Shown here: piece after piece, positions 33,090-44,063 of the stretch
How the letters are laid out: each line of letters begins with the position of its first letter
Position numbering within the stretch: position 1 is the stretch's first letter
Position numbers and translations under genes: made by a program
Assembly: GCA_020310875.1 (NCBI GenBank)
Contig: CM035412.1
Span: 130,744,196 to 130,808,195 of the forward strand
Direction of reading: 5' to 3'
Length of the DNA stretch: 64,000 bases
Source: Ceratopteris richardii
Lineage: Eukaryota > Streptophyta > Polypodiopsida > Polypodiales > Pteridaceae
Notes under the pieces: model-generated
Databases searched by the model: none
What the model saw: only the letters and a program-made list of their open reading frames with translations
What the model was told of the DNA's origin: nothing

Positions 33090-34484
33090 GAAAACACACT
33101 TTTCTGGGTTCAGGCAGACTTGATATTCTCTACATTTGTCAAAGATTTGTCTGAGTTCAAGTATATGGGTCTACCTAATGTTGGAATGAGTGCAAAGATC
33201 ATCAACATAGACTTCCAAATTCTTCCTCAAGAACTCTTTAAACACATGACACATCAATCTTTGAAAGGTAGCGGGTGCATTCGTAAGCCCAAATGGCATT
33301 ACCCGAAAAGCAAATATGCCCCACTCTGTGGCAAAAGCCGTCTTATGCTGATCTTTTGGTGCAATGGCTACTTGATTGTAGCCAAAGAACCCATCCAGGA
33401 AGCTGTACACTTCCTTGCCTGCTACCCTTTCTAATAGATGCTCAGTGATAGGAAGCGGATAACTATCTCTGATAGTGGCTGTGTTAACCTTCTTCAAGTT
33501 AATGCATACACGTAATTTGCCATTCTTTTTGGGCACCACTACAATGGGGGATACCCATTCAGTGTGCTCAATTTCATAGATCAATCTAGCTTCAACCAAG
33601 CAATCTATCTCTTCCTTAATCTTGGTAGCGTAGTTGTCATTGTAGGTGTAGGGCTTCTGCTTAGAGGGTCTGGCATCTGAGGTCATGGGGATAGTATGTG
33701 AGCATATGTCAGGGTCTACACCTTTCAGGTCCTTGTAGCTCCAAGCGAATACATCTCTGTACTCTCTTAGCAAAGCTATCAACTCTGGCTCTTCTTCTTC
33801 CGTCAGGTCATGCCCAATGTAGGTGCATCTTTGTTCTCCCTCTTCTATGGATACAACTATTTTCTTGGTAGTTTCCTTGCTATCATAGGCCTCTCCTGAT
33901 TGTGCCTCGCATTTAGGCATTCTTATCATGACTCTCCTATCGTCTATCTCATATTTTCTAAAGTTTTCAGGGACCTCAAACAAGGATTCTTCTTCCTCCG
34001 GAGTGACTTCCTTCTTCTTTCTTTTCTTTCCTTCACTTTTTTTGGTCACTTGTGTGGTTAATCTAATATCATTAATGATCTCTTCATGTCTTTGAGGGTG
34101 AACTTCTACCTCATAGAAGTATTCTTCATTTGATGCAAAAGGTGGGTCCATAATGATTGACTCTAGATCGGAGTCACTTGCATCCTCAATTGCATCAGGG
34201 CTAGGTTCGCATTCTTCTAAAATTGAGTCTCCCATGATTGGCTCTATGGAGAAGACTGAAATGTCATAGCCATCCTCATCACCGTGAGGTGTCCATTGTT
34301 CTTCATTGATGGCTACATCCATTGTTGCTAAAATTTTTGCCCAGCCATGAGGCTCAAATTCTTCGTCAGGGAATAGAACAGGTGCATAGGCTGGGTCTTG
34401 AACCGATCTATGAGTTTCCTTCGCACCTATCTCTCTGGCTTTTTCTCTCTTCTCCTCGTCTACTACAACTTTACACATCCACAA
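33090..34484 (-). pseudogene. Element E reverse transcriptase
   Basis: This is a gypsy RT with a long acidic lead-in (34484 to about 33800), then WVSPIVVVPKKNGKLRVC, YPLPITEHLL, FLDGFFGYNQ and MPFGLTNAPATFQR, and the active site EVYVDDL near 33200. The stretch from 34484 to 33171 is one open frame of 437 codons, so the polymerase core is intact up to the active site. A frameshift near 34480 separates it from protease, and another near 33170 separates it from the thumb. Confidence 0.93.
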
Positions 34485-37400
34485 ACAGTGTCTTCATGCA
34501 CCCATGAGGATCTTGATCCTATGGAGTGCACTGACTCTGTGCCATCCTTGGCTTTATGGATGGGATTCCATTGAATAGGCGGTACGTCTCTGTGAGAGTA
34601 ATCCTTGAGATCGACTTTGGTTGTAACACCTAGGTGTTGCAAATACAAGGAATTGGTTCCCCAATCATGTACCACTTGCAACTACCGCATAAATGGCCTT
34701 CCCAAAATCATCTTGTAGGCTTGTTTTTTGCTAAAGTCGCATATAGCAAAAGTATGCTTGAACTCAACACCACATGTAGTGAGAGTTATTCCTTCTAGCA
34801 ATCCTAAGGGCCTCTCAATATGACCATCGGCCATCTACAATTTCATTCTCATCGGCCTGAGTGCTGGCTTGCCCCAACGCTTCCATAGGGAAGTGGTAGC
34901 AATTGCAACTCCTGCACCAAAGTCCAAAATTACCTTGGTTGTGTATCGCTGATGGGTAACTAGGAGATAGGTATTTCCTTCTTCTCCTTCAATCATGTCT
35001 CCTATCCTATCCAATGGTATTTCTGGCACTCTTCTATGAGATCTTACCTGGGAACGCGATTTCGCTACGTCTGGCACTTGATTGGCCACATGTTTCCACA
35101 ATTCAGGCTTAACCTTGAGTAGCTCTTCTAAAGTGAGGTTGCACTGCACTTTAGTGTTCTTTACTACCTCCATATTCCTAGGTATGATTGAATCTTCGTT
35201 TCTTATCATGATCGTGGGTGCTCTCATGCATGTTGACTTAGTTTCCCATGGGCCTGTGAAATGTGGTAACTCTTGCAAGGAATTAGACTCAAAATCTAAT
35301 CTCTCATGAGATTGGGCACTCTCCTGCTCTTCATAAATAGACAGGATGTCCTGTGGGAATTGATCATGTGCGTCATCCACAAGTTCAATGGGAGGAGGGA
35401 CTTCACTTTCCTTTGCCCACTTCTCTTCTTGAATCTCTCTCAGGAACTCTGGTGAATACCTATTCATAGAAGAAGTGGTGTCGGGTTCAGTGTAGTTAGG
35501 CGCATAAGCTTCCTGGGGAGGAATGCTTATTCTATCACTGGTCCTCTCCTCAGCCTGGTAGGTGGCTCCTTTTCCTGACTTTGCCAGTAACCTCTCCAAT
35601 CTATCTAATAGACCATCAAAATGCAATGGCGTTCTAGTGGAGCCAAAGCCATTGAACAACCGACTGGCTTCGAACATAGCTTGTGCCAATTCTACCATCT
35701 TAGCACAAAGCTTTGTTCGCTCTATCTCTAGGTCGGCTCTAGGGAAACATTTGTCATGATCTGTTACATTTGGCCCTTCCTGGATTCTGGCCTGATAAGC
35801 TTTAAGCATCATGTCTAGATCCTCAGGAGTGGGATCAGCTAGGATTGATCCTACTCTAGGTGGTGGGTGGGTTACGTGTGGTGGATTAGAAAGTTGGGGA
35901 ATGGAAGGTGGTGGGTTGGAGGGAGATGGAAAGGGTGGTGGTGGTGGGGTAGTGTGAGAGTGGTTTTGAGATGCGAGTTCACTTATCTTCGCTTTGGTTT
36001 CTCTCAATCTTTCTTCAAGTTCGCTCACTTTCTATGACCATTGTCTTTTCATTCTCTCCCGGCTATCTATCCATGTTCTTGTCCTTTTCTTCATTATACT
36101 CTCTGTCTCACTAACCTCAGAACTCTTTTCCTGCCCTACTCCTTGAGTTTGGTGCAAGGCTTGAGCTCTAGTGACCACATGCACTGGGGCAGTGGAATTT
36201 ACACTTCCTCTAGAGTCTATTACTAGTCCAATGACATTGATAGGAGTGATTTTTGGCAGGTTATTGGGGTTCTTTGAGCAATCTCGTAAGAGATGCTCTT
36301 TTCCGCAATCTTGACAGAAGCCCTGAATTGTCACTGGTTGGGGTTGTGTAGGGGCAGGCAGTGGACAATCACGTATGAGGTGATCTCCCTGACATCTGAA
36401 GCATGTTCCCCTAGGAAATGGGGGTCGTACCTGCCTAGGTTGAGGTCTAGAGTTGGGGTTTGTGTACATGACATTTGCATACTCAGGCTCCCCACTAGTT
36501 TCACTCGGGTCCTCATAATAGTATGACTCGTCATGCTCAGGTGACTACATGTAATAAGCCTGTGGGCTTTCAATGTGAGTAGAGTCAAAACTATGATCAC
36601 CAGAATCGCTTTCAAAAAGCAATGGTGTGACTAGCACTATGGCTCTATTCAGATTCTCTTCTACAGCTGTGTACTTTACTGGAATCACATTGGTTGGAGC
36701 AGGGGGTTGTTGCACTAACACAGGTTGAGGCATTTTTTGGTTTTGATAGGGTTGTTGTGGTCTACCATATTGTTGAGGTGGGTACTGGTTCTAGTATCTT
36801 CCTTGTTGAGGGTACGTTTGCGTAACTGCTTGCTTATTGTATGGGCAGTCTTGCACGGTGTGATTGGTGTACCTCCATTCTATGGTGCAGTACTGGTTAC
36901 TAGGATTCACTTGGGGTTGGGCCATAATGGGGCATACATTCGCCATATGGTCACCTCCACAAGTATAGCATCTTTTCACTGGTGCAAACCTTGGTATTTG
37001 TTTACTTGAGACTCCTAGCTTTTGAGCTACCTTCTCAGCGAGTTCTTCAATAGAGGTGGATTGCGAGGAAGAGAGGCTAGTAGAACTATCTGAATCTTTG
37101 TAGATTTTTGAAAGTTCTAATTCATCCCCTAGGTTATCCTCGATGTCGATGCACATACGTACACACTCTTCTATGGTCCTACGATCCTTCAAGTACACAT
37201 ATGATCTCAATTTGGTACTTAGCAATCCATCCAAGAATAAGGCCACCTGTTTGGCTAGAGTGGGTAACTCAAGAATGGGACATCTCTCTAGGTATTGTCT
37301 AAACCTTCTTCCTGCAAGCCTAACCGTCTCGTGAGGTGTTTGCTTGAAGCTATGAATTAGTGAGGAAGTGTTGTGCCTTATGCCACTCTTAGAAAACTCA

Positions 37401-38708
37401 GTGATGAATGCCTCTAAAAGCTGGTCTATGTTTCTGAACTACCTCTCATTCAGGGGTTGAAACCATGTAAGGGCAATGTTCTTAAGGGTTAGACCAAAAG
37501 CATTGTATTGCGTGAATAGGTCCTCCACTTGTTCAGCTCTCAAGACTTGTCTAAATTTTGCCACATGGTCGTAAGGGTCTCTAGTGCCATCAAAATAGTT
37601 CTTCATGGACTTCACCAACTGGGTGGGCCTCAAGGTCCTAGTGTGTTCTCTCGGCCTTGGCAAAGGGAAATCGTCAGCATTTCTTTGGTTCCTTGGGGCT
37701 CTAGGTCTCTCGGTTTCTTCTCTATCCGTCTCTGTTCTCATCCTTTCTCTTCCCAGGGGGTTGGCAAAGCTTACCTCAGGTCTGTCTCTACTTCTATCCA
37801 TTTGAGCTCCATGGGCTTGGGAGGTCCCAGCTCCTTGGTGGCTATAGGACACATTGTACAGAGGTTGGGGAAAAACAAATTCACCCTTCCAAGTGTAGGC
37901 ATGTCTTCCATGCTCGGTGACCACGAAGATCCTCTCTGACGTATTGTCTAGGTAGGTTACTTTGCCTGGACTATCAAGGTCTTTAAACTCATAGATTGTG
38001 AGAGCTCCTACTTCATGAGGTTGGGCAGGCTTATACCTCCAAAAAGCCTCATCGGTTTCTCGATTTAATAGTAGATCTATGCTTTTGTTGTCCTGGGGCA
38101 CCCACTCTGGTGTGAGGATTCTCGTGAGAACTGATTTACCTCGAGGGGTCCTAGGCTCTCTTCCCATGTTCCCTTGCTCTATTTCTCCTATGTCTGTTTC
38201 TGGGATCACATTACCAAATTTGTCTGTCCTGTCTGGGTGATCGGTGACTACATAAATAGTTCCCTCTTTGTCCAGGTATGCACCATTCTCAAACTTCACT
38301 ACTGGATGTTCTAGTCCAATAGGTTGATCTGGGTTTTTAATCTGGACTACGGATCTTCTTAGACCATCCTCATAGATGTAGGCACCTAATTGGTTGGTCC
38401 TAAGATATTCAAGTTGAGTCTTGTAAGGACCTTCAACCTTTTGTAAGTAGGCCACACCTGAAACTTCCCATGGGTCTCTCAATACCTTGAGACATCTCTG
38501 ATTCGCTAGTCTCAGAGGTAGGGTGGTTTGAATAATTGCTCAGCTGTTGGGTCCAAGACCTAGCAGTGTGATTGACACTAGCTTCAGAGGATCTGAGGCT
38601 TTGTCTGTCTCGGCCTAAGTGTCTTCCTGACCTAAGGTTCATATGCCTGGGTTTTCTACCCTCTAGTCCTAAGAACAATCTCGTTGCAGAATAGTTTGTA
38701 TCAATCAC
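34485..38708 (-). pseudogene. Element E gag and protease, one frame broken only by TAG codons
   Basis: Gag starts near 38708 (a frameshift near 38460). A conserved N-terminal region follows (PYKTQLEYLRTNQLGAYIYE, PIGLEHPVVKF), then the retrotransposon Gag core (QLVKSMKNYFDGTRDPYDHV ... LTWFQPL, about 37620-37450). Several zinc knuckles come next, including CYTCGGDHMANVC, CFRCQGDHLIRDC and CQDCGKEHLLRDC. Coiled and linker segments lead to a protease with VILDFGAGVAIAT (about 34920). From 38482 to 34485 the frame is continuous and interrupted by six codons, all TAG: 37439-37441, 36788-36790, 36542-36544, 36029-36031, 34832-34834 and 34682-34684. Several of these are Gln in element F. Element F carries a close homologue of this gag. 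Confidence 0.92.
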
Positions 38709-39543
38709 TTTGTTCTTTGTAGTGGGTTATTGTGTTAATCTCTTGTTTGAAATCACGTCGTGAGGAGTACTTAAGTGAATTTCACTCTTGATAACTGATC
38801 GAATCCAGTTTACTTTTGTTCCTTAGGGTTTTCGCGCTCACAAACTACCTAATGCTTGTACCTAGTTGATTAGTTCTCTTGGACTTGATTCGTGCCTGAC
38901 GTAACCCTAATTGATCAAAACCTCTATCCGTGCTTAGCCTAAGCTAAGAATTGACAGAGGATGTTGAGAATTTCCAATCTTAAGGTTCCTTCCTTGGTTG
39001 TCCTTGTGTGCCTAGGAAGCATGCTCCCGAGCTTGCACTTACTCTTGCTTGGATTGCCCCTCGATGCTCTCAATGGACCTTTAAAAGTCCCAAAGTTAGC
39101 TCAAGACTTAGATTCAAATGACTTGACAAATCACTTTCGCTCATGCGATTCAGATATCAATTTGCCATGTGTCTTTATGGAAAACAATTCTAGAGATCCC
39201 TTAGTTTGGTTCCCCCTGGTTATGGTCCACTTAAAATTACTATATCTAATAATCTTGATATTAGTTTTACTGTAACCAGTGGAAGTTTTGGTAGTACTCC
39301 CCACGAGCTTTCCAACAAGCTAAGTTCACTCCGAACGAATTTCGTATGAGGAAGTTATGATTGTTCAGGAATTTAGGGTTCAAAATAGGCTCTGAGGGTT
39401 CCAGAATGTTTTATGATTTTCTCAGTAATTTTCCCACTTGTAAGGCTCTAAGGTAGTCCCAATGTGTTAGAAAACAAGCCCAAAAAATTATCCGAGGTCA
39501 ATCAATTATTACACTCCAAAAAAATAAAAATTATTCGTGAGGC

Positions 39544-39960
39544 CGGTGTATCGCGATAGCTTGGGTCGGTGTGTCGCGATACTTGGGTGTGTCGCGATAG
39601 GTCAGTGTGTCGCGATAGGCGGGTGTGTCATGATAGACGGGTGTGTCACAATAGGTCGGTGTGTCACGATACTCGGGTGTGTCGCGATAGGTGGGTGTGT
39701 CGTGATAGGTCAGTGTGTCGCGATAGGTCGGTGTGTCACGATAGGCGGGTGTGTCGCGATACTTGGGTGTGTCGCAATAGACGGGTGTGTTGCGATACTC
39801 GGGTGTGTCGCGATAGGTCAGTGTGTCGCGATAGAAGGGTGTGTTGCGATAGGCGGGTGTGTTGTGATACTTGGGTGTGTCGTGATACCTCGGTGTGTCG
39901 CGATACCTCGGTGTGTCCCGATACCTCGATGTGTCGCGATACCTCGGTGTGTCACGATAA
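39544..39960 (-). repeat. 18-bp minisatellite, about 23 copies
   Basis: There are about 23 tandem units of 18 bp, each with a GTGTGTCGCGATA core on the plus strand plus five variable bases. Because 18 is a multiple of three, every frame is periodic. In the sense (minus) frame it reads as a hexapeptide of the type YRDTPx in a 160-codon open frame (40013-39531) beginning with Met. I regard a protein product as unproven. Variation clusters at CpG sites (TCGCGATA becoming TCACGATA, TTGCGATA or TCGTGATA). Confidence 0.93.
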
Positions 39961-40265
39961 ACCGGGATATGGTGAATTTCCCTGATCATGCTAGTGATTC
40001 TAGGAGCTCTCAAGCTGCGTTGTGTCGTGGTGCACTCAGAATCGTGATCGGGTCAGTTTTTCGGTGTGTCGCAATAGCTCAAGCTCGATGCCTCGGGGCT
40101 TGCACAGAAGGATTCCGTACCTACAGAGCTTGCTGGAGATTGTGATGTTGTTAACACCTGCAAGAATCATGCAAAAAACACACAAAAACAACAATGCACA
40201 CTCGCTCTCTCTCAAACTCGCACAAAGCAAATGAGGAGAATGACAAGGAAGAGGTAATATGAAGT

Positions 40266-40312
40266 GGAGAAGGAGATGGAGATGGAGGTGGAGATGGAGA
40301 TGGAGATGGAGA
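40266..40312 (-). repeat. GGAGAT microsatellite
   Basis: The run is built from GGAGAT and GGAGGT hexamers on the plus strand, near the PBS of E. It creates the spurious open frames in this place. Confidence 0.85.
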
Positions 40313-40408
40313 AAAACAGAAAAAAAAACAAGAAAATTACCTACTACTTACCATTCCAACGCATCCTCTCTACGTCTTACCATCACACGCTCGTCCTCAA
40401 AGCTCGAA

Positions 40409-40426
40409 TCCCTGGCAACGGCACCA
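40409..40426 (-). other. Primer binding site of element E (tRNA-Asp type)
   Basis: The minus strand reads TGGTGCCGTTGCCAGGGA. This differs by two transitions from the TGGCGCC...-type site used by many plant gypsy elements of the Athila/Tat group. It lies eight bases inside the 5' LTR. Confidence 0.85.
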
Positions 40427-40434
40427 AAATTTGG

Positions 40435-40797
40435 TGTAGCTCAGTGATGAGTAGCACCTCCTTTAATGTCAATCCGGAAAGACATGAGGATGGTATGAAG
40501 ACCTCGAGCAAGTGAAGGCACAAGTGTGTGAGTGAGAAGCACACAGGCATGCACACACATACACACACATGAGCACACACGGCCATGGTAAGCAGTTACT
40601 TCTAAGGCTCCCCAAGCTCGTGGACTCCTCGGCTTGCACAAAATGGAGCTACAAAAAGGTGAAACGGTATTTACAATGGTTGTCAGTGATGAGAATCACT
40701 TTTAAAATGATGTAAGGATTGAAAAAAAATGATCGGTTGCCTAAGTGCTAGATCTGCATGTATGCCCGTACTTGCTTCTTCCCATATGATGCCAACA
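40435..40797 (-). repeat. 5' LTR of element E (363 bp, internally deleted)
   Basis: It has the same ends as 21254-21816. The central block from about 40583 is missing roughly 215 bp present in the other copy. It also carries a short extra segment (GATCGGTTGCCTAAGTGC, about 40730-40748). The right flank TAGGG is the target-site copy. Confidence 0.9.
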
Positions 40798-40802
40798 TAG
40801 GG

Positions 40803-41816
40803 CGACCAAACATATCACCTCGTAGCACGGTTTCTTCACTTCACTCAAGCCTGTCCCTACAAGGAATACTATCACATGTGCCAACAACTCCTCTTATCTT
40901 GTCATGGGAGTTGGTAAGATCATTTTGACTACTATTGATGGTAGTTCTTTCACTTTGTGAGATGTTTTATTTGTGCCAGGGATCATGAAGAATCTGTTAT
41001 CAGTTTCAGCTTTAGCCAAGATTGGCTTGGTTGTGCAATTTCTTGATGACAGGTGTAGAGTTCATGATCTGTCAAATGGCAATGTGATTGTTGCTTTTGG
41101 CATTTTATGTCATGGGTTGTATAAGCTCATAGACTATGAAAGATATGTGAATGATTCGGCATGTGCAGTATATGATTCTTAGGCTATGTCAGATGCAAAG
41201 CTTTGGCATGCATGCTTTGGTCATCTGAATTTTGCTAGTTTACTATGCCTGCAAAAATCTAAAATGGTGTCCTCTTTGCCCAAACTTGAGGCACCTGGAA
41301 AACATGTTTCTGAAGGCTGTATTTTGGGCAAAATGTAGTGTTACTCATTTCCAAAAGATGGTTCAGTTCGGGCTACTCAGAAATTGCAGCTTGTATATAG
41401 TGATGTCTGTGGTCCTATGCAAACACCTTCTTTTGGAAATTATCTTTGCTTCGTGACTTTCATTGATGATTTTTCTAGGCATGCATGGGTATATCCATTG
41501 AAAGCAAAGTTTGAAGTGTTCATGTGCTTCAAACAGTTTTTGGTTTTGGCTGAAAATCTGTCAGCATGTAAAATGGGCACCCTCCGTTCTGATCGAAGGG
41601 GGGGGGGGGTATATGTCTTCTGATTTTAATGAATTTCTGGCTGAACATGGGATAAAACACTAGTGTACATTCTCATATGCATATCAACATAATGGAGTTG
41701 TTGAATGGACAAACAGGTCAATCATGGAGATGACGAGGTGTATGGTCAAGAGTCAGGCTTTACCACATAGTTTCTGGCTTGAGGTTGTCATGTGTGCAGC
41801 ATATGTACTTAACAAG
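40803..41816 (+). pseudogene. Element H (part 2): copia protease and integrase
   Basis: The frame resumes with ATKHITS and goes through protease (LSVSALAKIGL), the GAG-pre-integrase motif LWHACFGHLNF (about 41201) and the integrase core. The core has VYSDVCGP, FIDDFSRHAW, LRSDR and then a run of 12 G (41598-41609) that shifts the frame inside the second catalytic motif. The third motif reads NGVVEWTNRS, with Glu kept. TAG at 40823-40825 replaces Gln. The sequence stops after VLNKCP at 41821, where element I is inserted. Confidence 0.9.
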
Positions 41817-41821
41817 TGTCC

Positions 41822-42093
41822 TGATGGAGAGTGTTAATATCCAAAATAACAAGCTATCATTGATGTTAGAGCACCTCTGTATCAAGAACAACTCAAAACC
41901 TCAACAAATGGTGGAAAACTAATACCAGATTACTAATATTTGCACTAACTGTGAAAAGAGTGAGTATTCAAAAAAGTCTGATGCACTTAATTCACTCATT
42001 AAGTGATCAAATGTGTAAAGTTTCCAATGAAACTTTGTACGAGGTGTTGGATAGTGTTTGAACACCTTCCAAGTTAAACTTTCTCAAAAGGTT
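41822..42093 (-). repeat. Truncated 3' LTR of element I
   Basis: It matches 43031 to about 43305 and ends abruptly at CAAAAGGTT, where RT sequence begins. Only the outer 272 bp (the U5-side end on the minus strand) remains. Confidence 0.9.
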
Positions 42094-42960
42094 GCTCCAT
42101 GAAAACATCATCTGAAATGTAACCATTCAGAAAAGCATTCTTCACATCTAATTGACATAGTTTCCAACCTTTACATGCAGCAATAGCTATGAGTGTCCTT
42201 ATAGTTGTCATCTTTGCCACAGGACTATAAGTTTCATCATAATTTATACCATATGTTTGGGCATACCCTTTCACAACAAGTCTAGCTTTATACCTAGACA
42301 CACTTCCATCTGCATACCTCTTTGTCTTGTAGACCCATTTGCATCCAATGATCTTCTCACTATTTGGTTTAGGAACCAAATCCCATGTCTCATTCTCCAT
42401 CAATGCATCATACTCTTCTTGCATAGCTTTCTCCCAATTTTCCTTACCTTTTGCCTCTTCATATGTAGAAGGGTCTTCCTCTGCATTCACCATATAAGCA
42501 GAATCTTTAATGGTCAAAAATGAAGTATCATAACTATTCCTTGTAGGTTGTCCTCTAATGTGAGGTAGCAAGTAATCATTGACTCCCATGTAGATAATGC
42601 AGCTTGCTTGAGCATCCTTCTTCATCCATGTCTTCAAATATGTGAGATCCTCTCTAGTTGGAACACTACGATCTTTAAATCCTGGTTTTTCTTCTTCACC
42701 TGTAATGTATTATATCAAGTCTTTGCTCCTAAGATGAGCTTCCATCCTCATAGACCAAGCATGATAGTTTTCTCTATCCAGTTTCTCTATCTAAAGAGAA
42801 TCTCCCATCCTTTCTTCACCTGTGTATTAAATTCTTCAAGCTTTGTGAGGAATAAAGGTACCTTTACTTCAAATGTAGTATCTTTTGATCTTCTTGATAG
42901 CTTTAGGCTTCCTTCTCTAGCTTTCACTTCAAACTTTCACCTTTTGAATCTTCAAGGGTT
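42094..42960 (-). pseudogene. Element I gag-RT deletion fusion
   Basis: On the minus strand a Gag start (EKLDRENYHAWSMRMEALL, with TAG codons) leads to KKDAQASCIIYMGVNDYLLP and HIRG. The next codons read QPTRNSYDTSFLTIKD, which is the linker before RT. RT then continues (IIGCKWVYKTKRYADGS) to [15 protein letters not shown]. The joint is in frame and leaves an open frame of 187 codons (42637-42074). No protease, integrase, YVDD or RNase H remains. Confidence 0.9.
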
Positions 42961-43017
42961 GATTTCTGTATAACTGCAACACTTGGGGTCTTCCTTTCTT
43001 CAATTTTGATAACTCCT

Positions 43018-43029
43018 GCTCTGATACCA
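43018..43029 (-). other. Primer binding site of element I
   Basis: The minus strand reads TGGTATCAGAGC, one base inside the 5' LTR. It is a perfect initiator tRNA-Met type site. Confidence 0.92.
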
Positions 43030-43030
43030 C

Positions 43031-44058
43031 TGATGGAGAGTGTCAATCTCCAAAGGGACAAGTTATCCTTGATGTTAGAGCACCTCTATATCAAGAACAA
43101 CTCAAAACCTCAACCGATTTTGGAAGACTAATATGACATTACCAATCTTTGCACTAACTGTGAAGAGAATAATTATTCAGAAAAGTCTGTTGCACTTAAT
43201 TCACTCATTAAGTGATCAAATGTGTAAAGTTTTCAATGAAACATTGTATGGCATGTTTCCTAGTGTTTTCGCACCTTTTCTAAGTTAAACTTTCTCAAAA
43301 GGTTTAGTAAATCTTGAGATTTACTCCAAACAATTCACCTATGTCTAAAACTGTACTTTTGTATAGTCGACTTTGACACCTGCAACTTCTAAGGCATAGT
43401 TCTCTCAAACTGGAGCCAGTTTATTCAAATGCTTTTAGCCATAGGTATCTTACCTTCCAACTTAAATAATGAGTGCTTGCTTGCTCAAATCTTTACACTA
43501 TGGAAGGAGAGCTGACCAAAACATTATCATCAAATTTGCACCTACTCTAGTCTTCTCTTCTTCACATTTACACATGTAAATGTTCTTATTCTCAATCCTC
43601 TCAGCTTGATCACAATTAGGATCTGAAAATTTGTAACAAGGTCACTCAACTATAGACTTAGACTTGTACAAAAGCATTTCACAAAATGATAAACACAGAA
43701 GGATCATTGAGCAAAATATCGGGTGCAATTTTTCTTCTTTCAGGAAAACATTACATCTGATTGATGAGCTATATTCTCATCACTTCTAAAAGTGTCTAAT
43801 CACTCTTACAACTTGTCTTTTTTTATCATTTCTCCTTCATGTCCTGACTTTCTACTTGTATATATAGGCATATATGTACAAACTCGTGACCATTCCAAAG
43901 GTATAAGTGAGTTAATTACAAGTTTGGTGTACATGTATATACAAATCTTCATTCTCTGATCATGCACTAACTTCAAGCTTCATACATTGGTATTTTCTTC
44001 ATCCTTTGACTTCAAATCTTTGTCCAAATCATCAATTGATGATTGTCTTGTACCAACA
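43031..44058 (-). repeat. 5' LTR of element I (1028 bp)
   Basis: The minus strand runs from TGTTGGTACAAG to CTCCATCA. It aligns along its length with the LTR at 1834-2861. Confidence 0.93.
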
Positions 44059-44063
44059 TGTCC

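Larger units (their letters stand above)
38709..40408 (-). other. Element E 5' leader
   Basis: This 1.7-kb leader lies between the PBS and gag. It is non-coding apart from a repetitive open frame over the 18-bp minisatellite (39544-39960). A GGAGAT microsatellite lies at 40266-40312 beside the PBS. Confidence 0.75.
21254..40797 (-). mobile_element. Element E: large Ty3/gypsy retrotransposon, minus strand
   Basis: The LTRs at 40435-40797 (5') and 21254-21816 (3') flank a minus-strand gag-pro-RT-RH-int order, which is the gypsy order. The tRNA-Asp-type PBS and RT motifs such as FLDGFFGYNQ and MPFGLTNAPATFQR point to a non-chromovirus (Tat/Athila-like) lineage. A third ORF of about 1,000 codons lies between integrase and the PPT. 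The flanks CAGGG (21249-21253) and TAGGG (40798-40802) form a 5-bp duplication with one mismatch, and excision restores the protease motif of H. E contains D (24305-30411). Without D it is about 13.4 kb. Many stops and frameshifts disable it. Confidence 0.93.
41822..44058 (-). mobile_element. Element I: doubly deleted copia of the K family, minus strand
   Basis: The exact duplication TGTCC (41817-41821, 44059-44063) flanks an element of 2237 bp. On the minus strand it has a full 5' LTR, a PBS, a gag start, an in-frame joint from Gag to the RT N-terminus, and then a joint from RT directly into the middle of the 3' LTR. Two internal deletions therefore removed protease and integrase, and then most of RT, RNase H, the PPT and the first three quarters of the 3' LTR. 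Its LTR length (1028 bp) and sequence match element K. It lies in H, between the codons for VLNKCP and TKAL. Confidence 0.93.

Noticed and set aside
34682..37441. Alternative genetic code with TAG read as glutamine
   Set aside because: It would explain the TAG bias, but TAG also replaces non-Gln codons, TGA stops occur at Arg codons, a TAA lies in the third ORF of E, and frameshifts are common. Methylation-driven decay is simpler. Kept only as a test.
36725..37939. Plus-strand open frames opposite E gag (36725-37009, 37529-37939)
   Set aside because: They are antisense shadows; the minus strand carries conserved Gag and zinc-knuckle motifs.
39544..39960. Possible CRISPR array
   Set aside because: The units are head-to-tail 18-bp repeats without spacers, in a plant retroelement leader.
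39531..40145. Three long open frames on both strands (202, 160 and 138 codons)
   Set aside because: They are generated by the 18-bp tandem repeat, which keeps every frame periodic and free of stops. Only the sense-strand frame upstream of gag is kept as a question.
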